Shown in pieces: positions 1 through 9,147 of a stretch of DNA of 64,000 nt. Within the stretch, counting starts at the first letter, position 1, and each line of letters opens with the position of its first letter. Below the pieces are notes generated by a model. It saw nothing but the letters and a program-made list of their open reading frames with translations, ran no database searches and was not told where the DNA came from. Both the position numbers and the translations under genes were made by a program. Source of the stretch: Phycisphaerales bacterium (lineage in GTDB: Bacteria > Planctomycetota > Phycisphaerae > UBA1845); assembly GCA_020639115.1 (NCBI GenBank), contig JACKHG010000017.1, positions 18,842 through 82,841 of the forward strand, given 5' to 3'.

Positions 1-782
1 GGGCGACGCTGCGGGCGGGGCTGCGTCTGTGGGTGGGGTATTCGTGGAAAACCAGCGGCGTGTTTTCGGCGGGGAACGGTCCGGCGATGCGCGCCGGTAT
101 CCTCGGGCTGTACGCGGGAGAGGACGACGAGCGGCTGCGACGTCTCGTGCACCGCTCCACGCGTATCACGCATACCGATCCGCTGGCGGAGGAGGGTGCT
201 CTGCTCGTGGCGCTGGCGGCCCGGTATGCCGCGCGTCACGGTGGTGATGCGCTCGAACCGGCGGTCTTCCTTGCGGACGCGCGAGTCGCGGTCACCGATG
301 ACCGCTGGCGCGAGGTGCTCGACCTCGTTGCCGTGGCGCTTGAGCGAAATTCGACGCCGGACAAGTTCGCCGAGTCCGCCGGCTTGATCGGCGGGGTCAG
401 CGGCTTCATTGTGCACACGGTTGCCGCGAGCCTGTTCTGCTGGCTGAGGTACGCTGGCGACTTTCGCGCCGGGGTTGAGGGTGTGATCCGGCTCGGGGGG
501 GACACCGACTCGACGGCGGCGATCACGGGCGGGCTGCTCGGGGCCGCGCTCGGCGCCGAGGCCATCCCGGCGGAGTGGTGCGACCGCCTGTGCGAATGGC
601 CGCGCAGCGTCAACTGGATGATGCGCCTGGCGGAGCGTCTGTCCGACGCGACGTCAGCCAACGTCGCCGATGCTGCCCCCCTACCGCTTTTTTGGCCCGG
701 TCTGATCGTGCGCAACCTCTGTTTCGGCGTGATCGTGCTGCTCCATGCCTTGCGCCGCATGTTTCCGCCCTACGCAACGTGA
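1..782 (+). CDS. ADP-ribosylglycohydrolase family protein, C-terminal part (5' end outside window)
   Basis: The reading frame is open to the left edge, so the start lies upstream; about 259 residues are present. Visible motifs are GNGPAMRAGILG, the THTDP pair and GGDTDSTAAITGGLLGA. The last matches the Mg-binding acidic motif of the DraG/ADP-ribosylglycohydrolase fold. Family members remove ADP-ribose from proteins or nucleic acids, or hydrolyse related ADP-ribose conjugates; the substrate cannot be told from this fragment. The C-terminus ends in a hydrophobic stretch (WPGLIVRNLCFGVIVLLHAL) and a basic tail, unusual for a purely cytosolic hydrolase. The next gene lies 128 bp downstream on the same strand. 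Family assignment is firm, substrate unknown. Confidence 0.85.
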   Translation, partial: ATLRAGLRLWVGYSWKTSGVFSAGNGPAMRAGILGLYAGEDDERLRRLVHRSTRITHTDPLAEEGALLVALAARYAARHGGDALEPAVFLADARVAVTDDRWREVLDLVAVALERNSTPDKFAESAGLIGGVSGFIVHTVAASLFCWLRYAGDFRAGVEGVIRLGGDTDSTAAITGGLLGAALGAEAIPAEWCDRLCEWPRSVNWMMRLAERLSDATSANVADAAPLPLFWPGLIVRNLCFGVIVLLHALRRMFPPYAT

Positions 783-910
783 ACTCGAAATCACATGCAC
801 CACTATTGCAGTGTGCGCGGCGCAAGCTACGCTGAGCTGCCACGCGGTTGGGCCGATACGGGCGCTCGCGCGGCAGGTATGCCCGCGAGCTTTTATTACA
901 GGAGCAGGCC

Positions 911-1045
911 ATGTTGCGAAAACTCGTTTGCGCGTTGATTCTTACGGCGGCGCTGGCTTCGGCGGGTTGCGATGTGTTCGGCGACGGCAAGACGGCGCTG
1001 AATGACGCGGCGGCGACGCCTGCGGCAACCGAAGCGCTCGGTTGA
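911..1045 (+). CDS. small lipoprotein-like peptide, 44 aa
   Basis: The start is an ATG preceded by an AGGAGC ribosome-binding site at about 8 nt. The peptide has a basic N-terminus, a hydrophobic core and a Cys (LASAGC) at position 20, then about 24 polar residues ending in TEALG. This is the layout of a very small lipoprotein; the residue at -3 is Ser, so the lipobox is imperfect. The large lipoprotein-like protein downstream contains a similar NEALG shortly after its own Cys, which may hint that the two are related or that this is a truncated relative. No function can be assigned. Confidence 0.5.
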   Translation: MLRKLVCALILTAALASAGCDVFGDGKTALNDAAATPAATEALG

Positions 1046-1063
1046 GCGCGGCGTTCCGTTTGA

Positions 1064-1258
1064 ACGCTCGACGCAGCCACGCTCGTACAGCAAGAGACGA
1101 AGTTCACCATCCTCCCGGCAGCGGTGCTGATGAACCGCTTCGCCGGGGTACTCTGCTGCGCCTCGACCGCGACGGTCCGCGTCCGCGGGGTCGGCGTCAG
1201 CGTCGGCGCTTTCAGCATGGCTGACTACGTTTCCGGTCCCCCACCGGCGGCAGGCTGA
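1064..1258 (+). pseudogene. possible remnant reading frame after the small lipoprotein
   Basis: The frame of the small lipoprotein continues beyond two stops (1043 and 1061) as about 65 codons with strong G/C at third positions. It contains protein-like stretches such as TKFTILPAAVLMNRFAGVL. There is no convincing start codon or ribosome-binding site. It could be the end of a gene broken by mutation or by a consensus error. I do not recognise a family. Confidence 0.25.
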
Positions 1259-1436
1259 TCGCCGCGCGCATCTGATGACCCCGATACCAGCCCATCCTCC
1301 TGCCGATGAGTCCCTGTCGTGTGAAACTGACCAAAGCCCGCGGAGGGGGGCGCCGATAGCAACGCTGGGCGCAACTCCAGCCGGTGGCTGAACGGGCATA
1401 GCCGGCGGAAACCTATCCACTCGGGAGACACGACGC
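1259..1436 (+). other. leader region of the large lipoprotein gene, no gene seen
   Basis: No coding frame is apparent here. The second half is GC-rich with short inverted repeats (for example GCCGG at about 1380 with CCGGC about 17 nt further on) and ends in the GGGAG ribosome-binding site of the next gene. I considered a riboswitch and could not support one. Confidence 0.4.
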
Positions 1437-4400
1437 ATGAAAGACAGAGATGCTGTCGGCACAGCTCATTTCGGGATCATGGCGGGCGCACTGCTTGCGG
1501 CTGCGCTGCTCGTCGGCGGTGGGTGCAATTCAGCGCCGCCATCATCCACCGGCGACAACACATTGCTGAACGAGGCCTTGGGCTACGATGGCAAGGTCAC
1601 GGGCCAGGTGTCGACGGTGCAGAGCACGCGTGCATCGATCGACGGCGCGGCTGCGACGCAGCAGGCGCCGCTCGACGACGCGCTCGCAGGTGCGCGGGTT
1701 CGCTTCCAGGACATCGCCGGTAATCCGCTCATGGATGAAAACGGCAATCCGCTGCCACCCGTGCCGCTCAAACCCGACGGCTCGTTCACGGGCGAGAATC
1801 TTCCGGTCGGAACGGACTTCACGGTTTGCGTGGACGTCGCGGGCGACGGGAGCTGCAAGGAGGCGAGTTGTGTGAACATCCCGCTCGACCCGAATGGCAA
1901 CGGCGGTGAACTCGCCAACGTCCAGGTCGATCCGCTGACGACGCTCGTGCTCGGCAAGCTGCGCACGCTGCTCACGGAGCGCGGCATCGACGCGCGGAAG
2001 CTGCCCATCAGCCCGGCGACCGTCGTCGCGCGCATCGTCGAGGCGTACACGCACCTCTTCGAGGAGAGCGGCATCGCGCACGAGGTCACCGTCGACGACC
2101 TCGCCAGCCTGAGCCCCGAGGAGTTCGGGCAGCTCTTCGACGAGATCATCCCGGACCTGGTGCAGACGGGCATGCGCATCGTCGAGGGCAACCTCGACCT
2201 GATCAGCGCCACGGACGCCCAGCAGCGCGCCGTCGCGGCCGCCGAGGTGTTCCTGCGTGCGGGATTCCCAATTGCCGACGAGCCGGGCGGACTCGATCTC
2301 GCCCGCTTCGCCACGCTCGACGGCGTGGAGTCGGCGCGCCGCGACGAACTCTTCGGCGACAAGCCGCAGCTCGGCGATTTCGCGGACAACGTGGACGACG
2401 GCTTCGCTGACACGCTGGGCACGCCGCAGCCGGCGGAGGATGACCCGACGATTATCTACTTCGACACGACGACCGAACCGGATCGCAATTTCTCCAACAC
2501 GGACGAAGGGGCCGACGACGCATCGGGCATGCCGCATCTGCCGGTGATCGCGGACCGCGTGCTGCTGAAGATGGCCGAGCAGGAACTCGCCGGCAAGAAG
2601 ATCACGATCCGCGCGTTGTATGCGGCGCTGACCGACATCGGCGACGGGCTGGGGGCGCGGCTCACCTACGAGATCCACGATCCCAACTTCGGCGGCCCGC
2701 CGCTCACCGTCTTCCAGACCGCCGACGGGGCGGGCAAAGCGCTCAACCTCGAGCAGCTCTACCGGCGTTTCTTCGAGCAGGGCCTCAACCTGGTGACCGA
2801 GGAGGATCTCAACCAAGCCAACGCCCGGCTCGCGCAGACGCTGAACGAACTGCTGGGTGACACGCTGGCGCCCGATTTCGAAGTGCTCTTCGGCGAGATC
2901 GTCGCCGGGCGGATCGGCAGCGCCGACGAGCTGGCGAAGCGCATCCGCGACGCCCGCGCGCACCTGCCCTTCAACCGTTCCGGCCCGGAGTCGTTCTTCG
3001 TGGTCGCGGACGGCGATACGTTTCGCGGGGACGCCGACGTGAACCCGGTCACGGTTGACGCCGACGTGGATCAGAACGGGCGCATCACAGCCGTCACTTA
3101 CAACGCCGACGGCGAGGGTGACTTCTACCTGGGCTTCACGCCGGGCACGGATCAGGGCGGCGACGTGCAGTTGATCACGCGTGAGACCGGCCGGATCGTG
3201 CAGGGACCGCGCGGGCCGGTGCGGCTGAACCTGCGCAGCGAGGACGTGTTCGCCCCGGTGAACGGCGCTCCGTTCTTTGCATTCGTCTCGGAGAGCGGGA
3301 CGTTCTACCCGGGCGTGGACATTCCGGCGCCGCGTACGCAGTTCATGCCGGCGCCGATGCCGAACGACGGCGGCGGCAATATGCCCCCGCCGAACGACGA
3401 TCCGAACGGTATGCCGCCGAACGGCGATCCCACCGGCATGCCGCCCAGTGGCACGAACGGCTTTCCGCCGGGTGATCCGAACGCGCCTCCGCCCGATCCG
3501 AATTTTCCGACGGACGATGCCGGGCAGCCCGGGCCGGGCCCGAACATGCCGCCGGACGGCAGCGTCGATGATCCGAACAATCCGCCGCTGCCCCCGGCGC
3601 CGGCTGAGTTCGACGACCAGCCCGAGCAGCGCCGCATGCTCGTGCTGGCTACGGGTTGGGGACCCGACGCCGAACTCGTGCGCGTGGACTTTGACCGCGG
3701 GTCGGGCATCGCGACGTACAACCGTGACGGCCGCAACCTGCTGGTCTTTACGCCCGAGTCCGAGGCCACGGGTCAGTTCGTGCTTTTCAACGAGGACACG
3801 GGACGCGAGGCACGGGCCGAGGATCCGGAGAACTTCTTCGCACCTCCGCCCCCGCCGCCGGACGATTTCGAGGACCAGTTCAACAACGGTGACGATTCCC
3901 GCGGCCCCGACGGCAGTCCGGACGGCGGCCCCGGCGACTTCGATCCGGACAATATTGATACGAACGCGCCGCTGCCGCCTCCCCCGCCGCCCGTGGACGA
4001 GCCGACGCCCGATGACGTCGACACCAGCGGCATCGGTCCCGCCGAGTACGTCGACGATGGCGGCCGCATCCTGATCGCGGTCGATGAGATCGAGGGCCTG
4101 CGGCTGGAGATCGGCGAGTTTACGCACGTGTTCGGGTCCGAAGCGCCGAACGCCCGTTACTCCGCGGACGCCGACCCGTACTTCGACGACATCAACAGCG
4201 ACGGCGTGCAGAGCGCCGACGAGCCGAGCGTGGCGTTCCGCCCGACGCTGTTCGATCCGCACGACTGGCGTTCGACGGACATTCCGGCGTACTACCGCCG
4301 GGCGGACGATGGCGGAGCGGTCACGTTTGACGACGTGGACATCGACGCGTCTTCGCCGCGTGCACTCGACGGCACGGCGCTGGTGCCGCGCAACTACGTG

Positions 4401-4721
4401 CCGCGGCTGAACGCGTATCGGTTCGGGCGGCCGAACACAGCCGTGAACCTGCTGACGGCGTTCAGTCCGCCGAGCTTCTTCGACGGCACGCAGCAGTTCA
4501 CCGAGGACACGGAGGTGGATATTTTTACGGCTGTCGCGCTGGTGAACCTCGTCATGGACCAGGTCTTCAACGTCGAGGCGACTGTTGATATTGACGGCAT
4601 GGGTCCGCTGCCCAAGCGCCAGGCGCTGCTCGACGCGCACCTGTTCATCGTGCCGCTCGATGACCCCTTCGTGACGCTGGTGCGGACGATCGCCGATCGC
4701 GCTCAGGCGGACGTTCCGTAG
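1437..4721 (+). CDS. large secreted lipoprotein-like protein with acidic Pro-rich segments
   Basis: This 1094-residue protein starts at an ATG after CGGGAG. Residues 1-30 form a signal sequence ending VGGGC, a loose lipobox. Residues about 45-155 read as a carboxypeptidase-regulatory-like beta domain (KVTGQV, ALAGARVRFQD, KPDGSF, FTVCVD). A helical acidic region follows to about 480. Two similar beta modules (around 500-620 and 720-790, with VTYNADG/YLGFTP and ATYNRDG/LLVFTP) then flank Pro/Asn/Asp-rich linkers. A run of PNDDPNGMPPNGDP-type repeats makes up residues 640-720 and poly-Pro DDFEDQ segments residues 800-870. A Ca-binding-like DINSDGVQSADEP occurs near 920. It is probably an outer-surface or periplasmic structural protein. 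I do not recognise a named family. Confidence 0.8.
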   Translation: MKDRDAVGTAHFGIMAGALLAAALLVGGGCNSAPPSSTGDNTLLNEALGYDGKVTGQVSTVQSTRASIDGAAATQQAPLDDALAGARVRFQDIAGNPLMDENGNPLPPVPLKPDGSFTGENLPVGTDFTVCVDVAGDGSCKEASCVNIPLDPNGNGGELANVQVDPLTTLVLGKLRTLLTERGIDARKLPISPATVVARIVEAYTHLFEESGIAHEVTVDDLASLSPEEFGQLFDEIIPDLVQTGMRIVEGNLDLISATDAQQRAVAAAEVFLRAGFPIADEPGGLDLARFATLDGVESARRDELFGDKPQLGDFADNVDDGFADTLGTPQPAEDDPTIIYFDTTTEPDRNFSNTDEGADDASGMPHLPVIADRVLLKMAEQELAGKKITIRALYAALTDIGDGLGARLTYEIHDPNFGGPPLTVFQTADGAGKALNLEQLYRRFFEQGLNLVTEEDLNQANARLAQTLNELLGDTLAPDFEVLFGEIVAGRIGSADELAKRIRDARAHLPFNRSGPESFFVVADGDTFRGDADVNPVTVDADVDQNGRITAVTYNADGEGDFYLGFTPGTDQGGDVQLITRETGRIVQGPRGPVRLNLRSEDVFAPVNGAPFFAFVSESGTFYPGVDIPAPRTQFMPAPMPNDGGGNMPPPNDDPNGMPPNGDPTGMPPSGTNGFPPGDPNAPPPDPNFPTDDAGQPGPGPNMPPDGSVDDPNNPPLPPAPAEFDDQPEQRRMLVLATGWGPDAELVRVDFDRGSGIATYNRDGRNLLVFTPESEATGQFVLFNEDTGREARAEDPENFFAPPPPPPDDFEDQFNNGDDSRGPDGSPDGGPGDFDPDNIDTNAPLPPPPPPVDEPTPDDVDTSGIGPAEYVDDGGRILIAVDEIEGLRLEIGEFTHVFGSEAPNARYSADADPYFDDINSDGVQSADEPSVAFRPTLFDPHDWRSTDIPAYYRRADDGGAVTFDDVDIDASSPRALDGTALVPRNYVPRLNAYRFGRPNTAVNLLTAFSPPSFFDGTQQFTEDTEVDIFTAVALVNLVMDQVFNVEATVDIDGMGPLPKRQALLDAHLFIVPLDDPFVTLVRTIADRAQADVP

Positions 4722-4775
4722 CGCGGGCTCGGACCGTTCGTCGCGTGCAGAGCGCGGTTTCCGGACGTCAGCGGG

Positions 4776-4808
4776 GCCGCAGGTGGCGAGACCAGCGTCA
4801 CCTGCGGC
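4776..4808 (+). terminator. hairpin after the large lipoprotein gene
   Basis: A perfect 10-bp inverted repeat (GCCGCAGGTG and CACCTGCGGC) with a 13-nt loop lies about 55 bp after the stop codon at 4721. No T-run follows, so it may act as a weak or Rho-assisted terminator, or only stabilise the mRNA end. Confidence 0.45.
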
Positions 4809-5201
4809 TGCGCTTTGCGCGGCCCGATCGTGGCGCGGTTGGCGCGGGTGGTAATATGGGGCACATTCCCCACGCCGCGCACACCGGGGAGCAAATGGCA
4901 GTTACTTTCGCGCCAAGTTGGGCACAGAAACATCAGTTGGGGCTTGACCCGGAGCCCGCAGAAATGACACAATCTGTGTAACTCTCAGCGGAGTCGCCCG
5001 GTTCGACGAACCCGGGAAGCTGGTCCGAGACTATCATGTCGCAGGAGGTGGAAGGCAACGGCGGCCGGGCGACTATTTTTCTTCTCTGCTGATGCTCGCG
5101 ACGGGCGGCGGCTTCGCGCGTGAGCAGTCATTTCCTTACGAATTCCAGGTGATCTGCAGGGCGGGTGCGTTCCATGGGCTGTGGATGCGCCGCGTGATCG
5201 C
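4809..5201. other. intergenic, convergent genes, no gene seen
   Basis: This region lies between the 3' ends of two convergent genes. I see no frame with coding character. A second, imperfect hairpin with CCCGG/CCGGG arms is present near 5000-5018. Confidence 0.5.
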
Positions 5202-8200
5202 TCAGATCCCGCCCGACCACTGCGTGGCCAGCATGGAGAAATCCACCAGGTCGACGTCGGTGTCGCCGTCGAAGTCGAACGCTGCGCAGGGGTTGTAGGT
5301 GGGACCGCCTGCGGGTCCGGTCATGCAGTCCGCCCAGTGGGCGAAGTCGGCGTCGTCGAGATCCCCATCGCCGTCGAAGTCGCCGGGCAGGGGCGGTTGC
5401 GCACCGCACCAGGTCACGAGCTCATTCATCAGTGCGGCGCGTTCACCGGCGGTGGGAATCGCTTCGAACGGAAACGCCCAGAAGCTGGCATGGTAGGCGC
5501 CGCCGTTGTGGCTCAGCCCCATGGTGCCGACGTTGCCCACCATGCTGGCTTCAGCCCCGGGTGCCGGCGTGAGTGAATCGCTGAAGTTGCTGAAGGGGTA
5601 GTCGAGCGTGACCGGTCCGAAGCCGGTGAAGAGGCTGCCCGCGCCGGTCGCGGTGGACTGGGAGGTGTCATTGGTGACCGAGGCCACGCCCAGGTAGGCG
5701 GTCATGAAATCGGTGAGCCCGCGGTTGGCGTGGTAGTCCTGGCTGGAGATGAAGAAGCACCCACCGTTGTCGAGGAAGGTGGCCAGGGCCGCTTCGGCGG
5801 TCGGGCTGGGGCCGGCTACCTCGGGATCGAAGAATCCGTACAGGTCGCCGGTGAACCAGATGGCCATGGTGTAGGGCGCCAGGTCCGCGGCGGTGGGCTC
5901 ATCGGCGCCCACGTTGGTATCCCAGACGTCGTAGGCGATGCCATTGGAGTCCAGGGCGGCGGTGTAGGCGGCGCGCACGTCGGGATCGTTGTCGTCACCA
6001 TCGATCAGCAGGACGGGGGGCTGAACGCGCGTGGTGAAGTACTGCACGGCGGAATCGGCGCCATTGCTGCACACGTTGGCGGCGCGCACGCGCCAGAAGT
6101 AGGTCGTGTGCGAGGCGAGGGCGATCGTGGGTGTGGCTGCGGTATCGGTCGTGGTTGCGGTGAAGACGATGTTGGCGAACGCGGGATCGCCGGCGACCTC
6201 GACGGTGTAGGCCTGTGCGGTCGGCGCCGGCGCCCAGGCCAATGTGGGCACGAGGACGACGCCGTTGGAGCCGGCGGCTGGGTGCGCGAGCGTCACGGCG
6301 TCGGGCGGGCCGGCGAAGACGTTCAGCATGACGGCCACGGACCGAACGCCGTTCGACGAGACGCCCTGGATATCGATGCTGTAGGACCCCTCGGTGACGC
6401 CGGCGGTGTCCGTGATGGTGAGGCCGCTGGTGCCGACGGGCACCACCGGGTTGGGATTGAAGAGCGCGGAGGCGCCGGCGGGGAGATTCAGTACCGACAG
6501 CGTCACGGGGTCGGTCGCGCCGCTGATGCTCGCGACGTCGACGGCGAAGCTGGCGTCGTCACCGGCGCAGACGTCCACCTCCGCCGGCGCGGGGCTGAGG
6601 GCGAAGCCCGCGACGCGCTTGCAGTTGTAGCAGACCAGCGAGAAGTCCTGGTCGGTGGTGTCGCCGGAGCCGGGAAGCGCGTCGGAGTTGATGCTGGTGG
6701 CCAGCACGCGCACGGTGATGTCGCCGGCACCGGGTGATTCGATAAAGACGCCTTCCGTGTTGTTCTTGCTCTCGCGCACGCCGCCGGTCGTGGAGGCACC
6801 GTTGGTGCCGAAGACGTTGCCGAGGTAGGTGTTCGCGCCGGACTCGACAACCAGGTCGAGATCGTTGTTCCAGGCGGGCGTCGAACCGCCGAGCCCGTGG
6901 CCCGGCGCGTCGGTCCAGACGAGCATCATCCGCACGGGCGTGAGCGGATCATCGGCGTTCACGGTGACGCTCCACTCTTCGCCGGTATTGTCGAAGACGA
7001 CGGGGTTGTCGAAGTAGCGCACGTCCAGCGCCGGGTCGAGCACCGCCTCGGCGTCCAGGCGTCCCCAGCCCTGCTTGCTGTCGAAGGGGTGGCCGAGGAT
7101 ACCGCCGTCGGCATCGAGGTGACCGGCGAGGTCGTGGGCGACGGCGGTGAAGGCCGCCTTGACGAGCGCCGGGCTGGGATCGCCGCTGGTTTCGGACAGG
7201 CTGCGGTAGTACTCGATGAAGAGCGCGATGGCGCCGGTGACGTGGGGCGACGCCATGCTGGTTCCGCACCAATTGCTGACGCCGTACGAGCCTCCTGGCT
7301 GGGTTGAATCGACGTTGCAGCCCGGCGCGACCAGGTGCGGGATCTTGCGGCCGTCGAGGCAGGGGCCGTGGGCCGAGTTGGGAGAAACGTCATTGATGGC
7401 CGGGTTGGGCTGGCCGGTGCTGAACTGCGCGCGGGTCGAGCCGATGGTGAGGATGTTCTTGGCCTCGTCGGGGGAGCCCTGCGAGCTGGTGCCGCCGTAG
7501 CCGTTCATGATGCTCAGCACATAGATGAACGGTTGATTGCCCGGCGTGTCGGCATCGACATCGCGGACGCCGATGTCCACCTGCATGGTGTTCTGGTCGT
7601 AGCCCTGGGGGCTGCCGGCTGGTCCCCAACTGTTGCCGGAGAGGATGGCGCCGTTGTCGTACGACTGGCGCATGAGCGTGCGCATGCCGTTGGCCTGCGT
7701 CCACGTGGGATAGTACAACTGTTCCACGAGGTGGGCGCCGGGGGCCATGCCCAGGCCGCGCAGAAAGCCGTTGTCGTCCAGGGTGCCCGACGAGCCGTCG
7801 GCGACCATGATGCCCGCGGTATGCGTGCCGTGGTTGCTGTAGGTGGACCCGCCGCAGCTCGAACCGACGCAGGGCAGGATGCGGTTGATAAGATCCGGGT
7901 GCGACTGGTCCACGCCGCTGTCGACGTTGGCGATGATGATGCCGGCGCCGCTCAGGCCGACGTCGGCGAGCCACGCGTTGTAGCCGGTGAAGGGGATGTT
8001 GCCGGCGTTCACGTTGTTGACGTTGATCTGATCGCTGAGCTCGCCGCGCAGGCCGCCGTCGGTCGCCGTCAGCTTCGCGGTGTAGACGCCGGGAATCGTG
8101 GCGACGTCCGCCATTCGGCCGGCATCGATGTTGAACGTGATGTGCGCGAAGCGGTCGTCGACGGTCGCGATCTCACCGATCGTTGCGCCGCGATCAACCA

Positions 8201-8813
8201 GCGCACGCTGCACGGCGTGCAGATCGGCGCCGCGGTACACGAGGGCGCTGGCCGCGGCGCGGCCGATGCGCCCACGGAAGTGTGGAAGCACGCGGTAGTC
8301 CGGCGCGAAGTCGCCGCTCCAGCGTACGTGGGCGCGGGTCCGGGCGGCGTCGCGCTGCGCCGCCGTGCCCCACACGACGTAGGTATAGGGCTCGATGTAC
8401 TGGACGACTTCGAGACCGTCGGCGCGCAGAGCGTCGAGCCACTCGGCCTTGGCGGGGCCGGTGAACTGCACGAGGCGCAGGTGGGGAGCCGTGTCCGCCG
8501 AGCGTGCAGCCACCTTGGGCTGGGGCAGAAAGAGCGGATCGAATGATTGTTCGCCGAGGCGCAGGACGTAGTCCGCGCTGGGTTCATCCGGGGCGAGACC
8601 GGCGGCAACGGCGTCGGCGAATTCGGAATCGGTGAGGGGGACCCAGACGTAGCTGCCGTAGTCGATCGCCTGCCCGGAGGGGAGGTGCTGGGCTACGTCC
8701 GCGGTCACGCGGATCGCCCGCGTGGCTGGGGCTGCGGACGCCGAGGCGCCGGTTATCACCGCCATGATGACGCCGAAAGCGACCCGGCCCGATCGGGAAA
8801 GAGCATCATGCAT
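5202..8813 (-). CDS. secreted subtilisin-like (S8) protease with dockerin-like C-terminus
   Basis: The start at 8813 is chosen because MHDALSRSGRVAFGVIMAV begins a normal signal peptide ending ASASA; the frame is open about 90 codons further upstream without protein character. The mature protein (about 1175 aa) has a propeptide-like region to about 280 and then the S8 catalytic domain. The triad is Asp298 (NVDSGVDQSHPDL), His328 (NHGTHTAGI) and Ser519 (CGTSMASPH). A beta-sandwich follows (WNNDLDLVVE, SPGAGDITVRV), as in Kp43-type subtilases. Then come an Ig-like region, an FN3-like module (TYFWRVRAANVC) and an unassigned alpha/beta region (VLLIDGDDNDPD). Two dockerin-like Ca loops, GDFDGDGDLDDADF and DFDGDTDVDLVDF, end the protein. 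It is probably exported and surface-attached or matrix-bound. Confidence 0.9.
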   Translation of the reverse strand: MHDALSRSGRVAFGVIMAVITGASASAAPATRAIRVTADVAQHLPSGQAIDYGSYVWVPLTDSEFADAVAAGLAPDEPSADYVLRLGEQSFDPLFLPQPKVAARSADTAPHLRLVQFTGPAKAEWLDALRADGLEVVQYIEPYTYVVWGTAAQRDAARTRAHVRWSGDFAPDYRVLPHFRGRIGRAAASALVYRGADLHAVQRALVDRGATIGEIATVDDRFAHITFNIDAGRMADVATIPGVYTAKLTATDGGLRGELSDQINVNNVNAGNIPFTGYNAWLADVGLSGAGIIIANVDSGVDQSHPDLINRILPCVGSSCGGSTYSNHGTHTAGIMVADGSSGTLDDNGFLRGLGMAPGAHLVEQLYYPTWTQANGMRTLMRQSYDNGAILSGNSWGPAGSPQGYDQNTMQVDIGVRDVDADTPGNQPFIYVLSIMNGYGGTSSQGSPDEAKNILTIGSTRAQFSTGQPNPAINDVSPNSAHGPCLDGRKIPHLVAPGCNVDSTQPGGSYGVSNWCGTSMASPHVTGAIALFIEYYRSLSETSGDPSPALVKAAFTAVAHDLAGHLDADGGILGHPFDSKQGWGRLDAEAVLDPALDVRYFDNPVVFDNTGEEWSVTVNADDPLTPVRMMLVWTDAPGHGLGGSTPAWNNDLDLVVESGANTYLGNVFGTNGASTTGGVRESKNNTEGVFIESPGAGDITVRVLATSINSDALPGSGDTTDQDFSLVCYNCKRVAGFALSPAPAEVDVCAGDDASFAVDVASISGATDPVTLSVLNLPAGASALFNPNPVVPVGTSGLTITDTAGVTEGSYSIDIQGVSSNGVRSVAVMLNVFAGPPDAVTLAHPAAGSNGVVLVPTLAWAPAPTAQAYTVEVAGDPAFANIVFTATTTDTAATPTIALASHTTYFWRVRAANVCSNGADSAVQYFTTRVQPPVLLIDGDDNDPDVRAAYTAALDSNGIAYDVWDTNVGADEPTAADLAPYTMAIWFTGDLYGFFDPEVAGPSPTAEAALATFLDNGGCFFISSQDYHANRGLTDFMTAYLGVASVTNDTSQSTATGAGSLFTGFGPVTLDYPFSNFSDSLTPAPGAEASMVGNVGTMGLSHNGGAYHASFWAFPFEAIPTAGERAALMNELVTWCGAQPPLPGDFDGDGDLDDADFAHWADCMTGPAGGPTYNPCAAFDFDGDTDVDLVDFSMLATQWSGGI

Positions 8814-9147
8814 AAGGGTTGTTCCAGCGCGCAACTGTGACTTCTCACTCTCGCCCTGCCGGCGTCGCGCATCGGTGATCAGCGCACGTAAGGCGAGCTG
8901 GATCGACAAGTGGTGACACTCAAACCGTGCAGGCCACGAGCCCGATGAGAGGAGACGCCCCCCGTCCCCTGCCCCGAAGGGGTCACACTGATCGTACGTC
9001 CTTGATTTCGCGGGTTCAAGCCGCAAGTGGCTGACAAGAACGCCAGCGACGGCAGGTATGCCCGATCGAAGCCCGGCGTGCATCGGACTTGTGTCCGAGC
9101 GGGAGCGGGACCGAGATGGGCAGCGCGTGCCGCTGGCCGGCGGGTGG
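8814..9147 (-). other. upstream region of the secreted subtilase
   Basis: This 334-bp region separates the hybrid kinase stop from the subtilase start on the same strand, so it should hold the subtilase promoter. A short CCCC-GAA-GGGG hairpin lies near 8980. I see no convincing -35/-10 pair and no gene. Confidence 0.4.

Noticed and set aside
1310..1430. Possible cyclic-di-GMP riboswitch before the large lipoprotein gene
   Set aside because: GC-rich hairpins and GCAA/CGCAA pieces are present, but the conserved GACGCAAAGCC core and the receptor helix are absent.
1542..4640. A 1032-codon open frame on the minus strand opposite the large lipoprotein gene
   Set aside because: The high GC content makes long antisense frames common. 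The translation is Arg/Val/His-rich without domains, and the plus strand has the signal peptide, ribosome-binding site and recognisable modules.
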